Made by a program: the position numbers and the translations under genes. A stretch of 64,000 bases of DNA from Plasmopara viticola (Eukaryota > Oomycota > Peronosporomycetes > Peronosporales > Peronosporaceae), in contig MBPM02000160.1 of assembly GCA_001695595.3 (NCBI GenBank), positions 1 to 64,000 on the forward strand, in the 5' to 3' direction. The stretch's first letter is position 1. Every line of letters starts with the position of its first letter. This document shows positions 9,733-23,422 of the stretch, piece after piece. The notes under the pieces were generated by a model. That model was not told the DNA's origin. It did no database searches and saw nothing but the letters and a program-made list of their open reading frames with translations.

Positions 9733-11378
9733 GAATGGTAATCCACTTTGTTGTGGTTCTCTTGCGTGTGGAACGCTTAGATAGATAGAAAGGACGTATC
9801 TGTGGCCATACAGCGTCTCAGCCCTCCCAAAGAATGAATACGCTTCGTTGTAACTCTATTTCATCTGTGCATGTCAAGACCAAAAACAAGAACAAGTCTG
9901 TGACCTCACGGCGTCTCAGCACTCCAATAGAATGATAATACACTTCGTTGTGTCTCCATTGCGTCTGTGCATGTCTTCACCGATAAAAAGAAAGTATATG
10001 TGGTTGCACACCATCCAACCGCTTCAAAAAATAATTGTTCACTTACTGGTGCTCTATCGCCTCTGTGCATGTCGAAACCGAGTTGAAAGGCGTATCGGTG
10101 GCCCTTCAACGTCTCAGTGCTTCAAAAGAATAATAATACACTAGGGCGCGTCTCTGTTGCGTCTGTGCATGTCCAGACCAATCGAAAAGACGTGTCTGTG
10201 ACCGTAGATCGTTTCAGCGCTTCAAAGAAATATTGAACACTTCGATTCAACTCTATTAGGTCTGTGCATGCCTTGAAAAATAGAACAGACGTATCTATGG
10301 GTTTATAGCATCTCAGCCCTTCAAAACATGAATATGCACTTCGTTGTAACTCTAGTGCATCTGTGCATGTCAAGACCGATCGAAAGGACGTATCTGGTAC
10401 CGTTTAGCGTCTCAGCGCTGTAAAGGAACGATTATACAGTTTGTTGTGCCTACATTTCGTCTGTTGTGGCCTCAATGCGTCTGTTCATGTCTACACTGAT
10501 ATAAAAAGGACTTATCGGTGACCATAGAGCGTCCTAGCACTCCAAAAGAATGATAACACACTTCGTTGTATCTCCATTGCGTCTGTGCATGTCTAGACCG
10601 ATAAAAAGAACGTATATGTGACCACAAAGCTTCTCAACGCTCAAAAGAATGATAATACACTTCGGTTTATCTCTATTGCGTCTATTCATGACTAAACCGA
10701 TAGAAAGGACGTATATGTGACCATAGAGCGTATCAGCGATCGAAAGACTGATAATACACTTCGATGTATCTCTATTGCGTCTGTTCATTACTAGACCGAT
10801 GAAATGAACGTAAGTGTGGCCGAACAGTGTCTCAGCGGTTTAAAAGAACGATTATACATTTTGTTGTGTCGTTTTTACGTCTATGCTCGTCTATGCTCGT
10901 CTAAACGGATCGAGCGTACGTATCTGTGACCGTACATCGTTTAGAGCTCTAAAAGAATGGTAATCCACTTCGTTGTGGTTCTCTTGCGTGTGGAACGCTT
11001 AGATAGATAGAAATGACGTATCTGTGGCCATACAGCGTCTCAGCCCTCCCAAAGAATGAATACGCTTCGTTGTAACTCTATTTCATCTGTGCATGTCAAG
11101 ACCAAAAACAACAGCAAGTCTGTGCCCTCACGGCGTCTCAGCACTCCAATAGAATGAAAGTACACTTCGTTGTGTCTCCATTACGTCTGTGCATGTCTTG
11201 ACCGATAAAAAGAAAGTATCTGTGGTTGCACACCATCTAACCGCTTCAAAGAATAATTGTTCACTTACTGGTGCTCGATTGCGTCTGTGCATGTCGAAAC
11301 CGATATGAAAGGCGTATCGGTGGCCCTCCAACGTCTCAGTGCTTCAAAAGAATGATAATACACTTGGGCGCGGCTCTG
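8815..11378 (+). repeat. Dispersed duplication block, copy 1 (about 2.56 kb, offset 9493 bp)
   Basis: Matches 18308-20871 base for base apart from one A/G difference that I noticed. Left and right edges fall inside m4 and m5, so the block is not a whole number of units by design but a copied tract. Confidence 0.9.
9733..10954 (+). repeat. HOR unit U9 (12-mer, 1222 bp)
   Basis: Complete 12-mer, virtually identical to U17 at an offset of 9493 bp, including private changes such as CGAAAGACTGATAATACAC in m11 and GACCACAAAGCTTCTCAACG in m9. Confidence 0.94.
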
Positions 11379-11977
11379 TTTCGTCTGTGCATGTCCAGAC
11401 CAATCGAAAAGATGTGTCTGGGACCGTACATCCTTTCAGCGCTTCAAGGAAGGATTGAACACTTCGATGCGACTCTATCAGGTCTGGGCATGCCTTGAAA
11501 AATGAACAGACGTATCTGTGGGTTTATAGCGTCTCAGCCCTTCAAAACATGAATATGCACTTCGTTGTAACTCTAGTGCATCTGTGCATGTCAAGACCGA
11601 TCGAAAGGACGTATCTGGTACCGTTTAGTGTCTCAGCGCTGTAAAGGAACGATTATACAGTTTGTTGTGCCTACGTTTCGTCTGTTGTGGCCTCAATGCG
11701 TCTGTGCATGTCTACACTGATATAAAAAGGACTTATCGGTAACCATAGAGCGTCTTGGCACTCCAAAAGAATGATAATACACTTCGTTGTATCTCCATTG
11801 CGTCTATTCATTAAAAGACCGATGGAGCGAACGTAAGTGTGGCCGAACAGCGTCTCAGCGGTTTAAAAGAACGATTATACCCTTTGTTGTGTCATTTTTA
11901 CGTCTATGCTCGTCTATCCTCGTCTAAACGGATAGAGCGTACGTATCTGTGACCGTACATCGTTTGAAGCTCTAAAA
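10955..11977 (+). repeat. HOR unit U10 (10-mer, 1023 bp, m9/m11 fusion)
   Basis: Ten monomers. The first half of m9 joins an m11-type second half near 11800 (TTGCGTCTATTCATTAAAAG), removing about two monomers. Up to about 11378 it matches U18 at +9493 bp. Confidence 0.92.
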
Positions 11978-13172
11978 GAATGGTAAAACACTTCGTTGTG
12001 GTTCTCTTGCGTGTGGAACACTTAGATAGATAGAAAGGACGTATCTGTGGCCATACAGCGTCTCAGCCCTCCCAAAGAATGAATACGCTTCGTTTAGACC
12101 AAAAACAACAACAAATCCGTGGCCTCACTGCGTCTCAGCACTCCGATAGAATGATAATACACTTCGTTGTGTCTCCATTGCGTCTGTGCATGTCTTGACC
12201 GATAAAAAGAAAGTATCTGTGGTTGTACACCATCTAACCGCTTCAAAGAATAATTGTACACTTACTGGTGCTATATTGCGTCTGTGCATGTCGAAACCGA
12301 TTTGAAAGGCGTATCGGTGGCCCTCCAACATCTCAGTGCTTCAAAAGAATGATAATACACTAGGGTGCGGCTCTGTTTCATCTGTGCATGTCCAGACCAA
12401 TCGAAAGACGTGTCTGTGACCGTACATCGTTTCAGCGCTTCAAGGAAGGATTGAACACTTCGATGCGACTCTATCAGGTCTGTGCATGCCTTGATAAATA
12501 AAACAGACGTATCTGTGGGTTTATAGCGTCTCAGCCCTTCAATACATGAATATGCACTTCGTTGTAACTCTAGTGCATCTGTGCATGCCACGACCAATCG
12601 AAAGGACGTATCTCGTGCCGTTGAGCGTCTCAGCGCTGTAAAGGAACGATTATACAGTTTGTTAAGCCTACATATCGTCTGTTGTGGCCTCAATGCGTCT
12701 GTGCATGTCTACACTGATATAAAAAGGACTTATCGTTTACCATAGAGCGTCTTGGCACTCCAAAAGAATGATAATACACTTCGTTGTATCTCCATTGCGT
12801 CTGTGCATGTCTAGACCGATAAAAAGAACGTATATGTGACCATAAAGCCTCTCAGCGCTCAAAAGAATGATAATACACTTCGGTTTATCTCTATTGCGTC
12901 TGTTCATGACTAAACCGATAGAAAGGACGTATATGTGACCATAGAGCGTATCAGCCATCGAAAGAATGATAATACACTTCGATGTATCTCTATTGCGTCT
13001 GTTCATTACTAGACCGGTGAAACGAACGTAAGCGTGGCCGAACAGCGTCTCAGCGTTTTAAAAGAACGATTATACACTTTGTTGTGTCATTTTTACGTCT
13101 ATGCTCGTCTATCCTCGTCTTAACGGATAGAGCGTACGTATCTGTGACCGTACATCGTTTGAAGCTCTAAAA
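11978..13172 (+). repeat. HOR unit U11 (12-mer, 1195 bp, m2 deletion)
   Basis: All monomers are present. m2 lacks about 27 bp (GCTTCGTTTAGACCAAAAAC near 12090), which accounts for the short length. Confidence 0.92.
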
Positions 13173-14375
13173 GAATGGTAAAACACTTCGTTGTGGTTCT
13201 CTTGCGTGTGGAACGCTTAGATAGATAGAAAGGACGTATCTGTGGCCATACAGCGTCTCAGCCCTCCCAAAGAATGAATACGCTTCGTTTAGACCAAAAA
13301 CAACAACAAATCCGTGACCTCACTGCGTCTCAGCACTCCGATAGAATGATAATACACTTCGTTGTGTCACCATTGCGTCTGTGCATGTCTTGACCGATAA
13401 AAAGAAAGTATCTTTGGTTGCACACCATCTAACCGCTTCAAAGAATAATTGTAGGCTTACTGGTGCTCTATTGCGTCTGTGCATGTCGAAACCGATTTGA
13501 AGGTTTGAAAGGCGTATCGATGGCCCTCCAACCTCTCAGTGCTATAAAAGAATGATAATACACTAGGGCGCGGCTCTTTTGCGTCTGTGCATGTCCAGAC
13601 CAATCGAAAAGACGTGTCTGTGATCGTACATCGTTTCAGCGCTTCAAAGAAGGATTGAACACTTCGATGCGACTCTATTAGGTCTGTGCATGCCTTGAAA
13701 AATGAACAGACGAATCTGTGGGTTTTTAGCGTCTCAGCCCTTCAAAACATGAATATGCACTTCGTTGTAACTCTAGTGCATCTGTGCATGTCAAGACTGA
13801 TGAAAAGGACGTATCTGGTGCCGTTTAGCGTCTCAGCGCTGTAAAGGAATGATTATACAGTTTGTTGTGCCTACATATCGTCTATTGTGGCCTCAATGCG
13901 TCTGTGCATGTCTACACTGATATAAAAAGGACTTATCGGTGACCATAGAGCGTCTTAGCACTCCAAAAGAATGATAATACACTTCGTTGTATCTCCATTG
14001 CGTCTGTGCATGTCTAGACCGATAGAAAGAACGTATATGTGACCATAAAGCCTCTCAGCGCTCAAAAGAAAGATAATACACTTCGGTTCATCTCTATTGC
14101 GTCTGTTCATGACTAAACCGATTGAAAGGACGTATATGTGACCATAGAGCGTATCAGCGATCGAAAGAATGATAATACACTTCGATGTATCTCTATTGCG
14201 TCTGTTCATTACTAGACCGATGGAACGAACGTAAGCGTGGCCGAACAGCGTCTCAGCGGTTTAAAAGAGCGATTATACATTTTGTTGTGTCGCTTTTACG
14301 TCTATGCTCGTCTATGCTCGTCTAAACGGATCGAGCGTACGTATCTGTGACCGTACATCGTTTGGAGCTCTAAAA
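13173..14375 (+). repeat. HOR unit U12 (12-mer, 1203 bp)
   Basis: Shares the 27-bp m2 deletion of U11 and carries the 9-bp m4 duplication (TTTGAAGGTTTGAAAGG near 13496) shared with U13. It is therefore an intermediate between U11 and U13. Confidence 0.92.
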
Positions 14376-15605
14376 GAATGGTAAAACCCTTCGTTGTGGT
14401 TCTCTTGCGTGTGGAACGCTTAGATAGATAGAAAGGACGTATCTGTGGCCATACAGCGTCTCAGCCCTCCCAAAGAATGAATACGCTTCGTTGAAACTCT
14501 ATTTCATCTGTGCATGTCAAGACCAAAACCAACAGCAAGTCTGTGCCCTCACGGCAGTCTCAGCACTCCAATAGAATGATAGTACACTTCGTTGTGTCTC
14601 CATTGCGTCTGTGCATGTCTTGACAGATAAAAAGAAAGTATCTTTGGTTGCACACCATCTAACCTTTACAAAGAATAATTGTAGACTTACTGGTGCTCTA
14701 TTGCGTCTGTGCATGTCGAAACCGATTTGAAGGTTTGAAAGGCGTATCGATGGCCCTCCAACCTCTCAGTGCTATAAAAGAATGATAATACACTAGGGCG
14801 CGGCTCTTTTGCGTCTGTGCATGTCCAGACCAATCGAAAAGACGTGTCTGTGATCGTACATCGTTTCAGCGCTTCAAAAAAGGATTGAACACTTCGATGC
14901 GACTCTATTAGGTCTGTGCATGCCTTGAAAAATGAACAGACGTATCTGTGGGTTTATAGCGTCTCAGCCCTTCAAAACATGAATATGCACTTCGTTGTAA
15001 CTCTAATGCATCTGTGCATGTCAAGACCGATGAAAAGGACGTATCTAGTACCGTTTAGCGTCTCAGCGCTGTAAAGGAACGATTATACAGTTTGTTCTGC
15101 CTACATATCGTCTGTTGTGGCCTCAATGCGTCTGTGCATGTCTACACTGATATAAAAAGGACTTGTCGGTGACGATAGAGCTTCTTAGCAATCCAAAAGA
15201 ATGATAATACACTTCGTTGTATCTCCATTGCGTCTGTGCATGTCTAGACCGATAAAAAGAACGTATATGTGACCATAAAGCCTCTCAGCGCTCAAAAGAA
15301 TGATAATACACTTCGGTTTATCTCTATTGCGTCTGTTCATGACTAAACCGATAGAAAGGACGTATATGTGACCATAGAGCGTATCAGCCATCGAAAGAAT
15401 GATAATACACTTCGGTTTATCTCTATTGCGTCTGTTCATTACTAGACCGATGGAACGAACGTAAGCGTGGCCGAACAGCGTCTCAGCGTTTTAAAAGAAC
15501 GGTTATACACTTTGTTGTGTCATTTTTACGTCTATGCTCGTCTATGCTCGTCTAAAAGGATAGAGCGTACGTATCTGAAACCGTACATCGTTTGAAGCTC
15601 TAAAA
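14376..15605 (+). repeat. HOR unit U13 (12-mer, 1230 bp)
   Basis: Has a full m2 plus the 9-bp m4 duplication near 14727, making it the longest ordinary unit. m11 carries the m10-like CACTTCGGTTTATCTCTATT near 15410, a sign of gene conversion between neighbouring monomers. Confidence 0.92.
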
Positions 15606-16183
15606 GAATGGTAATCCACTTCGTTGTGGTTCTCGTGTGTGTGGAACGCTTAGATAGATAGAAAGGACGTATATGTGGCCATACAGCGTCTCAGCCCTCC
15701 CAAAGAATGAATACGCTTCGTTTTGACCAAGAACAACAACAAGTCCGTGACCTCACGGCGTCTCAGCACTCCGATAGAATGATAATACACTTCGTTGTGT
15801 CTCCATTGCGTCTGTGCATGTCTTGACCGATAAAAAGAACGTATATGTGACCATAAAGCCTCTCAGCGCTCAAAAGAATGATAATACACTTCGGTTTATC
15901 TCTATTGCGTCCGTTCATGACTAAACCGATAGAAAGGACGTATATGTGACCATAGAGCGTATCAGCGATCGAAAGAATGATAATACACTTCGATGTATCT
16001 CTATTGCGTCTGTTCATTACTAGACCGATGGAACGAACGTAAGTGTGGCCGAACAGCGTCTCAGAGGTTTAAAAGATGGATTATACACTTTGTTGTGTCA
16101 TTTTTACGTCTATGCTCGTCTATACTCGTCTAAACGGATAGAGCGTACGTATCTGTGACCGTACATCGTTTGGAGCTCTAAAA
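15606..16183 (+). repeat. HOR unit U14 (half unit, 578 bp, m3/m9 fusion)
   Basis: m1 and a shortened m2 run straight into an m3/m9 hybrid near 15780-15840 (TGTGTCTCCATT as in m3, then GATAAAAAGAACGTATATG as in m9), followed by m10-m12. About six monomers are missing, as expected for the deletion product of unequal exchange. Confidence 0.92.
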
Positions 16184-17384
16184 GAATGGTAATACACTTC
16201 GTAGTGGTTCTCTTGCGTGTGGAACGCTTAGATAGATAGAAAGGACGTATCTGTGGTCATACAGTGTCTCAGCCCTCCCAAGAATGAATACGCTTCGTTG
16301 TAACTCTGTTTCATCTGTGCATGTCAAGACCAAAAACAACAATAAGTCCGTGACCTCACGGCGTCTCAGCACTCCAATAGAATGATAATACACTTCGTTG
16401 TGTCTCCATTGCGTCTGTGCATGTCTTGACCGATAATAAGAAAGTATCTGTGGTTGTACACCATCTGACCGCTTCAAAGAATAATTGTAGACTTACTGGT
16501 GCTCTGTTGCGTCTGTGCATGCCGAAACCGATTTGAAAGGCGTATCAGTGGCCCTCCAACGTCTCAGTGCTTCAAAAGAATGATAATACACTTGGGCGCG
16601 TCTCTGTTGCGTCTGTGCATGTCCAGACCAATCGAAAAGACGTGTCTTGGACCGTACATCCTTTCAGCGCTTCAAAGAAGGATTGAACACTTCGATGCGA
16701 CTCTATTAGGTCTGTGCATGCCTTGAAAAATAGAACAGACGTATCTGTGGCTTTATAGCGTCTCAGCCCTTCAAAACATGAATATGCACTTCGTTGTAAC
16801 TCTAGTGCATCTGTGCATGTCAAGACCGATCGAAAGAACGTATCTGGTGCCGTCTAGCGTCTCAGCGCTGTAAAGAAACGATTATACAGTTTGTTAAGCC
16901 TACATTTCGTCTGTTGTGGCCTCAATGCGTCTGTGCATGGCTACACTGATATAAAAAAGGACTTATCGGTGACCATAGAGCGTCTTAGCACTCCAAAAGA
17001 ATGATAATACACTTCGTTGTATCTCCATTGCGTCTGTGCATGTCTTGACCGATAAAAAGAACGTATATGTGACCATAAAGCCACTCAGCGCTCAAAAGAA
17101 TGATAATACACTTCGGTTTATCTCTATTGCGTCTGTTCATGACTAATCCGATCGAAAGGACGTATATGTGACCATAGAGCGTATCAGCGATCGAAAGAAT
17201 GATAATACACTTCGATGTATCTCTATTGCCTCTGTTCATTACTGGACCGATGGAACGAACGTAAGTGTGGCCGAATAGCGTCTCAGCGGTTAAGTAAAAA
17301 AATTATACACTTTGTTGTGTCGTTTTTACGTCTATGCTCGTCTGTGTACGTATCTGTGACCGTTTATCGTTTGGAGCTCTAAAA
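16184..17384 (+). repeat. HOR unit U15 (12-mer, 1201 bp)
   Basis: Complete set of monomers with a shortened m12 (CTCGTCTGTGTACG near 17340), the same type of loss as in U4. Confidence 0.92.
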
Positions 17385-19225
17385 GAATGGTAATACACAT
17401 CGTTGTGGTTCTCTTGCGTGTGGAACGTTTAGATAGATAGAAAGGACGTATCTGTGGCCACACAGCGTCTCAGCCCTCCCAAAGAATGAATACGCTTCGT
17501 TGTAACTCTGTTTCATCTGTGCATGTCAAGACCAAAAACAACAACAAGTCTGTGACCTCACGGCGTCTCAGCACTCCAATAGAATGATAATACACTTCGT
17601 TGTGTCTCCATTGCGTCTGTGCATGTCTTGACCGATAAAAAGAAAGTATCTGTGGTTGTACACCATCTAACCGCTTCAAAGAATAATTGTAGACTTACTG
17701 GTGCTCTATTGCGTCTGTGCATGTCGAAACCGATTTGAAAGGCGTATCGGTGGCCCTCCAACATCTCAGTGCTTCAAAAGAATGATAATACACTTGGGCG
17801 CGTCTCTGTTGCGTCTGTGCATGTTCAGATCAATCGAAAAGACGTTTCTGTGACCGTACATCGTTTAAGTGCTTCAAAGAAGGATTGAACACTTCGATGC
17901 GACTCTATTAGGTCTGTGCATGCCTTGATAAATAGAACAGACGTATATGTGGGTTTATAGCGTCTCAGCCCTTCAAAACATGAATATGCACTTCGTTGTA
18001 ACTCTAGTGCATCTGTGCATGTCAAGACCAATGAAAAGGACGTATCTGGTGCCGTTTAGCGTCTCAGCGCTGTAAAGGAACGATTATACAGTTTGTTGTG
18101 CCTACATTTCGTCTGTTGTGGCCTCAATGCGTCTGTGCATGGCTACACTGATATAAAAAGGACTTATCGGTGACGATAGAGCGTCTTAGCACTCCAAAAG
18201 AATGATAATACACTTCGTTGTGTCTCCATTGCGTCTGTGCATGTCTTGACCGATAAAAAGAAAGTATCTGTGGTTGCCACACCATCTAACCGCTTCAAAG
18301 AATAACGGTTCACTTACTGGTGCTCTATCGCCTCTGTGCATGTCGAAACCGAGTTGAAAGGCGTATCGGTGGCCCTTCAACGTCTCAGTGCTTCAAAAGA
18401 ATAATAATACACTAGGGCGCGTCTCTGTTGCGTCTGTGCATGTCCAGACCAATCGAAAAGACGTGTCTGTGACCGTACATCGTTTCAGCGCTTCAAAGAA
18501 ATATTGAACACTTCGATTCAACTCTATTAGGTCTGTGCATGCCTTGAAAAATAGAACAGACGTATCTGTGGGTTTATAGCATCTCAGCCCTTCAAAACAT
18601 GAATATGCACTTCGTTGTAACTCTAGTGCATCTGTGCATGTCAAGACCGATCGAAAGGACGTATCTGGTACCGTTTAGCGTCTCAGCGCTGTAAAGGAAC
18701 GATTATACAGTTTGTTGTGCCTACATTTCGTCTGTTGTGGCCTCAATGCGTCTGTGCATGTCTACACTGATATAAAAAGGACTTATCGGTGACCATAGAG
18801 CGTCTTAGCACTCCAAAAGAATGATAATACACTTCGTTGTATCTCCATTGCGTCTGTGCATGTCTAGACCGATAAAAAGGACGTATATGTGACCATAAAG
18901 CCTCTCAGCGCTCAAAAGAATGATAATACACTTCGGTTTATCTCTATTGCGTCTGTTCATGACTAAACCGATAGAAAGGACGTATATGTGACCATAGAGC
19001 GTATCAGCCATCGAAAGAATGATAATACACTTCGATGTATCTCTATTGCGTCTGTTCATTACTAGACCGATGGAACGAACGTAAGTTTGGCCGAACAGTG
19101 TCTCAGCGATTTAAAAGAGCGATTATACATTTTGTTGTGTCGTTTTTACGTCTATGCTCGTCTATGCTCGTCTAAACGGATCGAGCGTACGTATCTGTGA
19201 CCGTACATCGTTTAGAGCTCTAAAA
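17385..19225 (+). repeat. HOR unit U16 (18-mer, 1841 bp, m8-to-m3 insertion)
   Basis: Runs m1-m8, then returns to m3 at about 18200 (TGTGTCTCCATT followed by GAAAGTATCTGTGGTTG) and continues m3-m12. It has six extra monomers, the reciprocal of the U14 and U19 deletions. Confidence 0.92.
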
Positions 19226-20871
19226 GAATGGTAATCCACTTTGTTGTGGTTCTCTTGCGTGTGGAACGCTTAGATAGATAGAAAGGACGTATCTGTGGCC
19301 ATACAGCGTCTCAGCCCTCCCAAAGAATGAATACGCTTCGTTGTAACTCTATTTCATCTGTGCATGTCAAGACCAAAAACAAGAACAAGTCTGTGACCTC
19401 ACGGCGTCTCAGCACTCCAATAGAATGATAATACACTTCGTTGTGTCTCCATTGCGTCTGTGCATGTCTTCACCGATAAAAAGAAAGTATATGTGGTTGC
19501 ACACCATCCAACCGCTTCAAAAAATAATTGTTCACTTACTGGTGCTCTATCGCCTCTGTGCATGTCGAAACCGAGTTGAAAGGCGTATCGGTGGCCCTTC
19601 AACGTCTCAGTGCTTCAAAAGAATAATAATACACTAGGGCGCGTCTCTGTTGCGTCTGTGCATGTCCAGACCAATCGAAAAGACGTGTCTGTGACCGTAG
19701 ATCGTTTCAGCGCTTCAAAGAAATATTGAACACTTCGATTCAACTCTATTAGGTCTGTGCATGCCTTGAAAAATAGAACAGACGTATCTATGGGTTTATA
19801 GCATCTCAGCCCTTCAAAACATGAATATGCACTTCGTTGTAGCTCTAGTGCATCTGTGCATGTCAAGACCGATCGAAAGGACGTATCTGGTACCGTTTAG
19901 CGTCTCAGCGCTGTAAAGGAACGATTATACAGTTTGTTGTGCCTACATTTCGTCTGTTGTGGCCTCAATGCGTCTGTTCATGTCTACACTGATATAAAAA
20001 GGACTTATCGGTGACCATAGAGCGTCCTAGCACTCCAAAAGAATGATAACACACTTCGTTGTATCTCCATTGCGTCTGTGCATGTCTAGACCGATAAAAA
20101 GAACGTATATGTGACCACAAAGCTTCTCAACGCTCAAAAGAATGATAATACACTTCGGTTTATCTCTATTGCGTCTATTCATGACTAAACCGATAGAAAG
20201 GACGTATATGTGACCATAGAGCGTATCAGCGATCGAAAGACTGATAATACACTTCGATGTATCTCTATTGCGTCTGTTCATTACTAGACCGATGAAATGA
20301 ACGTAAGTGTGGCCGAACAGTGTCTCAGCGGTTTAAAAGAACGATTATACATTTTGTTGTGTCGTTTTTACGTCTATGCTCGTCTATGCTCGTCTAAACG
20401 GATCGAGCGTACGTATCTGTGACCGTACATCGTTTAGAGCTCTAAAAGAATGGTAATCCACTTCGTTGTGGTTCTCTTGCGTGTGGAACGCTTAGATAGA
20501 TAGAAATGACGTATCTGTGGCCATACAGCGTCTCAGCCCTCCCAAAGAATGAATACGCTTCGTTGTAACTCTATTTCATCTGTGCATGTCAAGACCAAAA
20601 ACAACAGCAAGTCTGTGCCCTCACGGCGTCTCAGCACTCCAATAGAATGAAAGTACACTTCGTTGTGTCTCCATTACGTCTGTGCATGTCTTGACCGATA
20701 AAAAGAAAGTATCTGTGGTTGCACACCATCTAACCGCTTCAAAGAATAATTGTTCACTTACTGGTGCTCGATTGCGTCTGTGCATGTCGAAACCGATATG
20801 AAAGGCGTATCGGTGGCCCTCCAACGTCTCAGTGCTTCAAAAGAATGATAATACACTTGGGCGCGGCTCTG
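18308..20871 (+). repeat. Dispersed duplication block, copy 2
   Basis: Second copy of 8815-11378. It lies inside the enlarged unit U16 and runs through U17 into U18. Flanking sequence on both sides differs from that of copy 1. Confidence 0.9.
19226..20447 (+). repeat. HOR unit U17 (12-mer, 1222 bp)
   Basis: Near-exact copy of U9. The only difference I noticed is GTAGCTCTAG near 19840 where U9 has GTAACTCTAG. Confidence 0.94.
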
Positions 20872-21669
20872 TTGCGTCTGTGCATGTCCAGACCTATCGA
20901 AAAGACGTGTCTGTGACCGTACATCGTTTCAGCGCTTCAAAAAAGGATTGAACACTTCGATGCGACTCTATTAGGTCTGTGCATGCCTTGATAAATAAAA
21001 CAGACGTATTTGTGGGTTTATAGCGTCTCAGCCCTCCAAAACATGGATATGCACTTCGTTGTAACTCTAGTGCATCTGTGCATGTCAAGACCAATGAAAA
21101 GGACGTATCTGGTGCCGTTTAGCGTCTCAGCGCTGTAAAGGAACGATTATACAGTTTGTTAAGCCTACATTTCGTCTGTTGTGGCCTCAATGCGTCTGTG
21201 CATGTCTACACTGATATAAAAAGGACTTGTCGGTGACGATAGAGCTTCTTAGCACTCCAAAAGAATGATAATACACTTCGTTGTATCTCCATTGCGTCTG
21301 TGCATGTCTAGACCGATAAAAAGAACGTATATGTGACCACAAAGCCTATCAGCTCTCAAAAGAATGATAATACACTTCGGTTTATCTCTATTGCGTCTGT
21401 TCATGACTAAACCGATAGAAAGGACGTATATGTGACCATAGAGCGTATCAGCGATCGAAAGAATGATAATACACTTCGATGTATCTCTATTGCGTCTGTT
21501 CATTACTAGACCGGTGAAACGAACGTAAGTGTGGCCGAACAGTGTCTCAGCGTTTAAAAAGAACGATTATACACTTTGTTGTGTCGTTTTTACGTCTATG
21601 CTCGTCTATGCTCGTCTAAACGGATCGAGCGTACGTATCTGTGACCGTACATCGTTTGGAGCTCTGAAA
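20448..21669 (+). repeat. HOR unit U18 (12-mer, 1222 bp)
   Basis: The first ~420 bp are identical to the start of U10. It departs near 20871 and then follows another lineage (GATAAATAAAACAGACG, GACCAATGAAAAGG) shared with the end of U21. Confidence 0.93.
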
Positions 21670-22263
21670 GAATGGTAATCCACTTCGTTGTGGTTCTCTT
21701 GCGTGTGGAACGCTTAGATAGATAGAAAAGACATATCTGTGGCCATACAGCGTCTCAGCCCTTCCAAAGAATAAATACGCTTCATTGTAACTATATTTCA
21801 TCTGTGCATGTCAAGACCAAATACAACAACAAGTCTGTGACCTCACGGCGTCTCAGCACTCCAATAGAATGATAATACACTTCGTTGTATCTCCATTGCG
21901 TCTGTGCATGTCTAGACCGATAAAAAGAACGTATATGTGACCATAAAGCCTATCAGCGCTCAAAAGAATGATAATACACTTCGGTTTATCTCTATTGCGT
22001 CCGTTCGTGACTAAAACGATAGAAAGGACGTATATGCGACCATAGAGCGTATCAGCGATCGAAAGAATGATAATACACTTCGATGTATCTCTATTGTGTC
22101 TGTTCATTACTAGACCGATGGAACGAACGTAAGTGTGGCCGAACAGCGTCTCAGAGGTTTAAAAGAACGATTATACACTTTGTTGTGTCATTTTTACGTC
22201 TATGCTCGTCTAAACAGATAGAGCGTACGTATCTGTGACCGTACATCGTTTGGAGCTCTAAAA
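21670..22263 (+). repeat. HOR unit U19 (half unit, 594 bp, m2-to-m9 junction)
   Basis: m1-m2 followed directly by m9-m12. The junction monomer near 21865 is m9-type from its start (TGTATCTCCATT), so the breakpoint differs slightly from U14. It looks like a separate or converted deletion of m3-m8. Confidence 0.92.
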
Positions 22264-23422
22264 AAATGGTAATACACTTCGTTGTGGTTCTCTTGCGTGT
22301 GGAACGCTTAGATAGATAGAAAAGACATATCTGTGGCCATACAGCGTCTCAGCCCTCCCAAAGAATGAATACGCTTCGTTGTAACTCTATTTCATCTGTG
22401 CATGTCAAGACCAAAAACAACAGCAAGTCTGTGACCTCACGGCGTCCCAGCACTCCAATAGAATGATAGTACACTTCGTTGTGTCTCCATTGCGTCTGTG
22501 CATGTCTTGACCAATAAAAAGAAAGTATCTGTGGTTGCACATCTTCTAACCGCTTCAAAAAATAATTGTTCACTTACTGGTGCTCTATTGCGTCTGTGCA
22601 TGTCGAAACCGATTTGAAAGGCGTATCGGTGGCCCTCCAATGTCTCAGTGCTTCAAAAGAATGATAATACACTAGGGTGCGGCTCTGTTTCGTCTGTGCA
22701 TGTCCAGACCAATCGAAAGACGTGTCTGTGATCGTACATCGTTTCAGCGCTTCAAAGAAATATTGAACACTTCGATTCAACTCTATTAGGTCTGTGCATG
22801 CCTTGAAAAATGAACAGACGTATCTGTGGGTTTATAGCGTCTCAGCCCTTCAAAACATGAATATGCACTTCGTTGTAACTCTAATGCATCTGTGCATGTC
22901 AAGACCGATGAAAAGGACGTATCTAGTACCGTTTAGCGTCTCAGCGCTGTAAAGGAACGATTATACAGTTTGTTAAGTCTACATTTTGTCTGTTGTGGCC
23001 TCAATGGGTCTGTGCATGTCTACACTGATATAAAAAGGACTTGTCGGTGACGATAGAGCTTCTTAGCACTCCAAAAGAATGATAATACACTTCGTTGTAT
23101 CTCCATTGCGTCTGTGCATGTCTAGACCGATAAAAAGAACGTATATGTGACCATAAAGCCTATCAGCGCTCAAAAGAATGATAATACACTTCGGTTAATC
23201 TCTATTGCGTCTGTTCATGACTAAACCGATCGAAAGGACGTATATGTGACCATAGAGCGTATCAGCGATCGAAAGAATGATAATACACTTCGGTTTATAT
23301 CTATTGCGTCTGTTCATTACTAGACCGATGGAACGAACGTAAGCGTGGCCGAACAGCGTCTCAGCGGTTTAAAAGAACGATTATACACTTTGTTGTGTCA
23401 TTTTTACGTCTATGCTCGTCTA
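21866..23422 (+). repeat. Two-unit duplication block, copy 1 (about 1.56 kb, offset 2361 bp)
   Basis: From the m9 of U19 through U20, repeated from the m9 of U21 through U22 (24227-25783). Few differences were seen, for example GCGTCCCAGC against GCGTCTCAGC. Confidence 0.85.
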
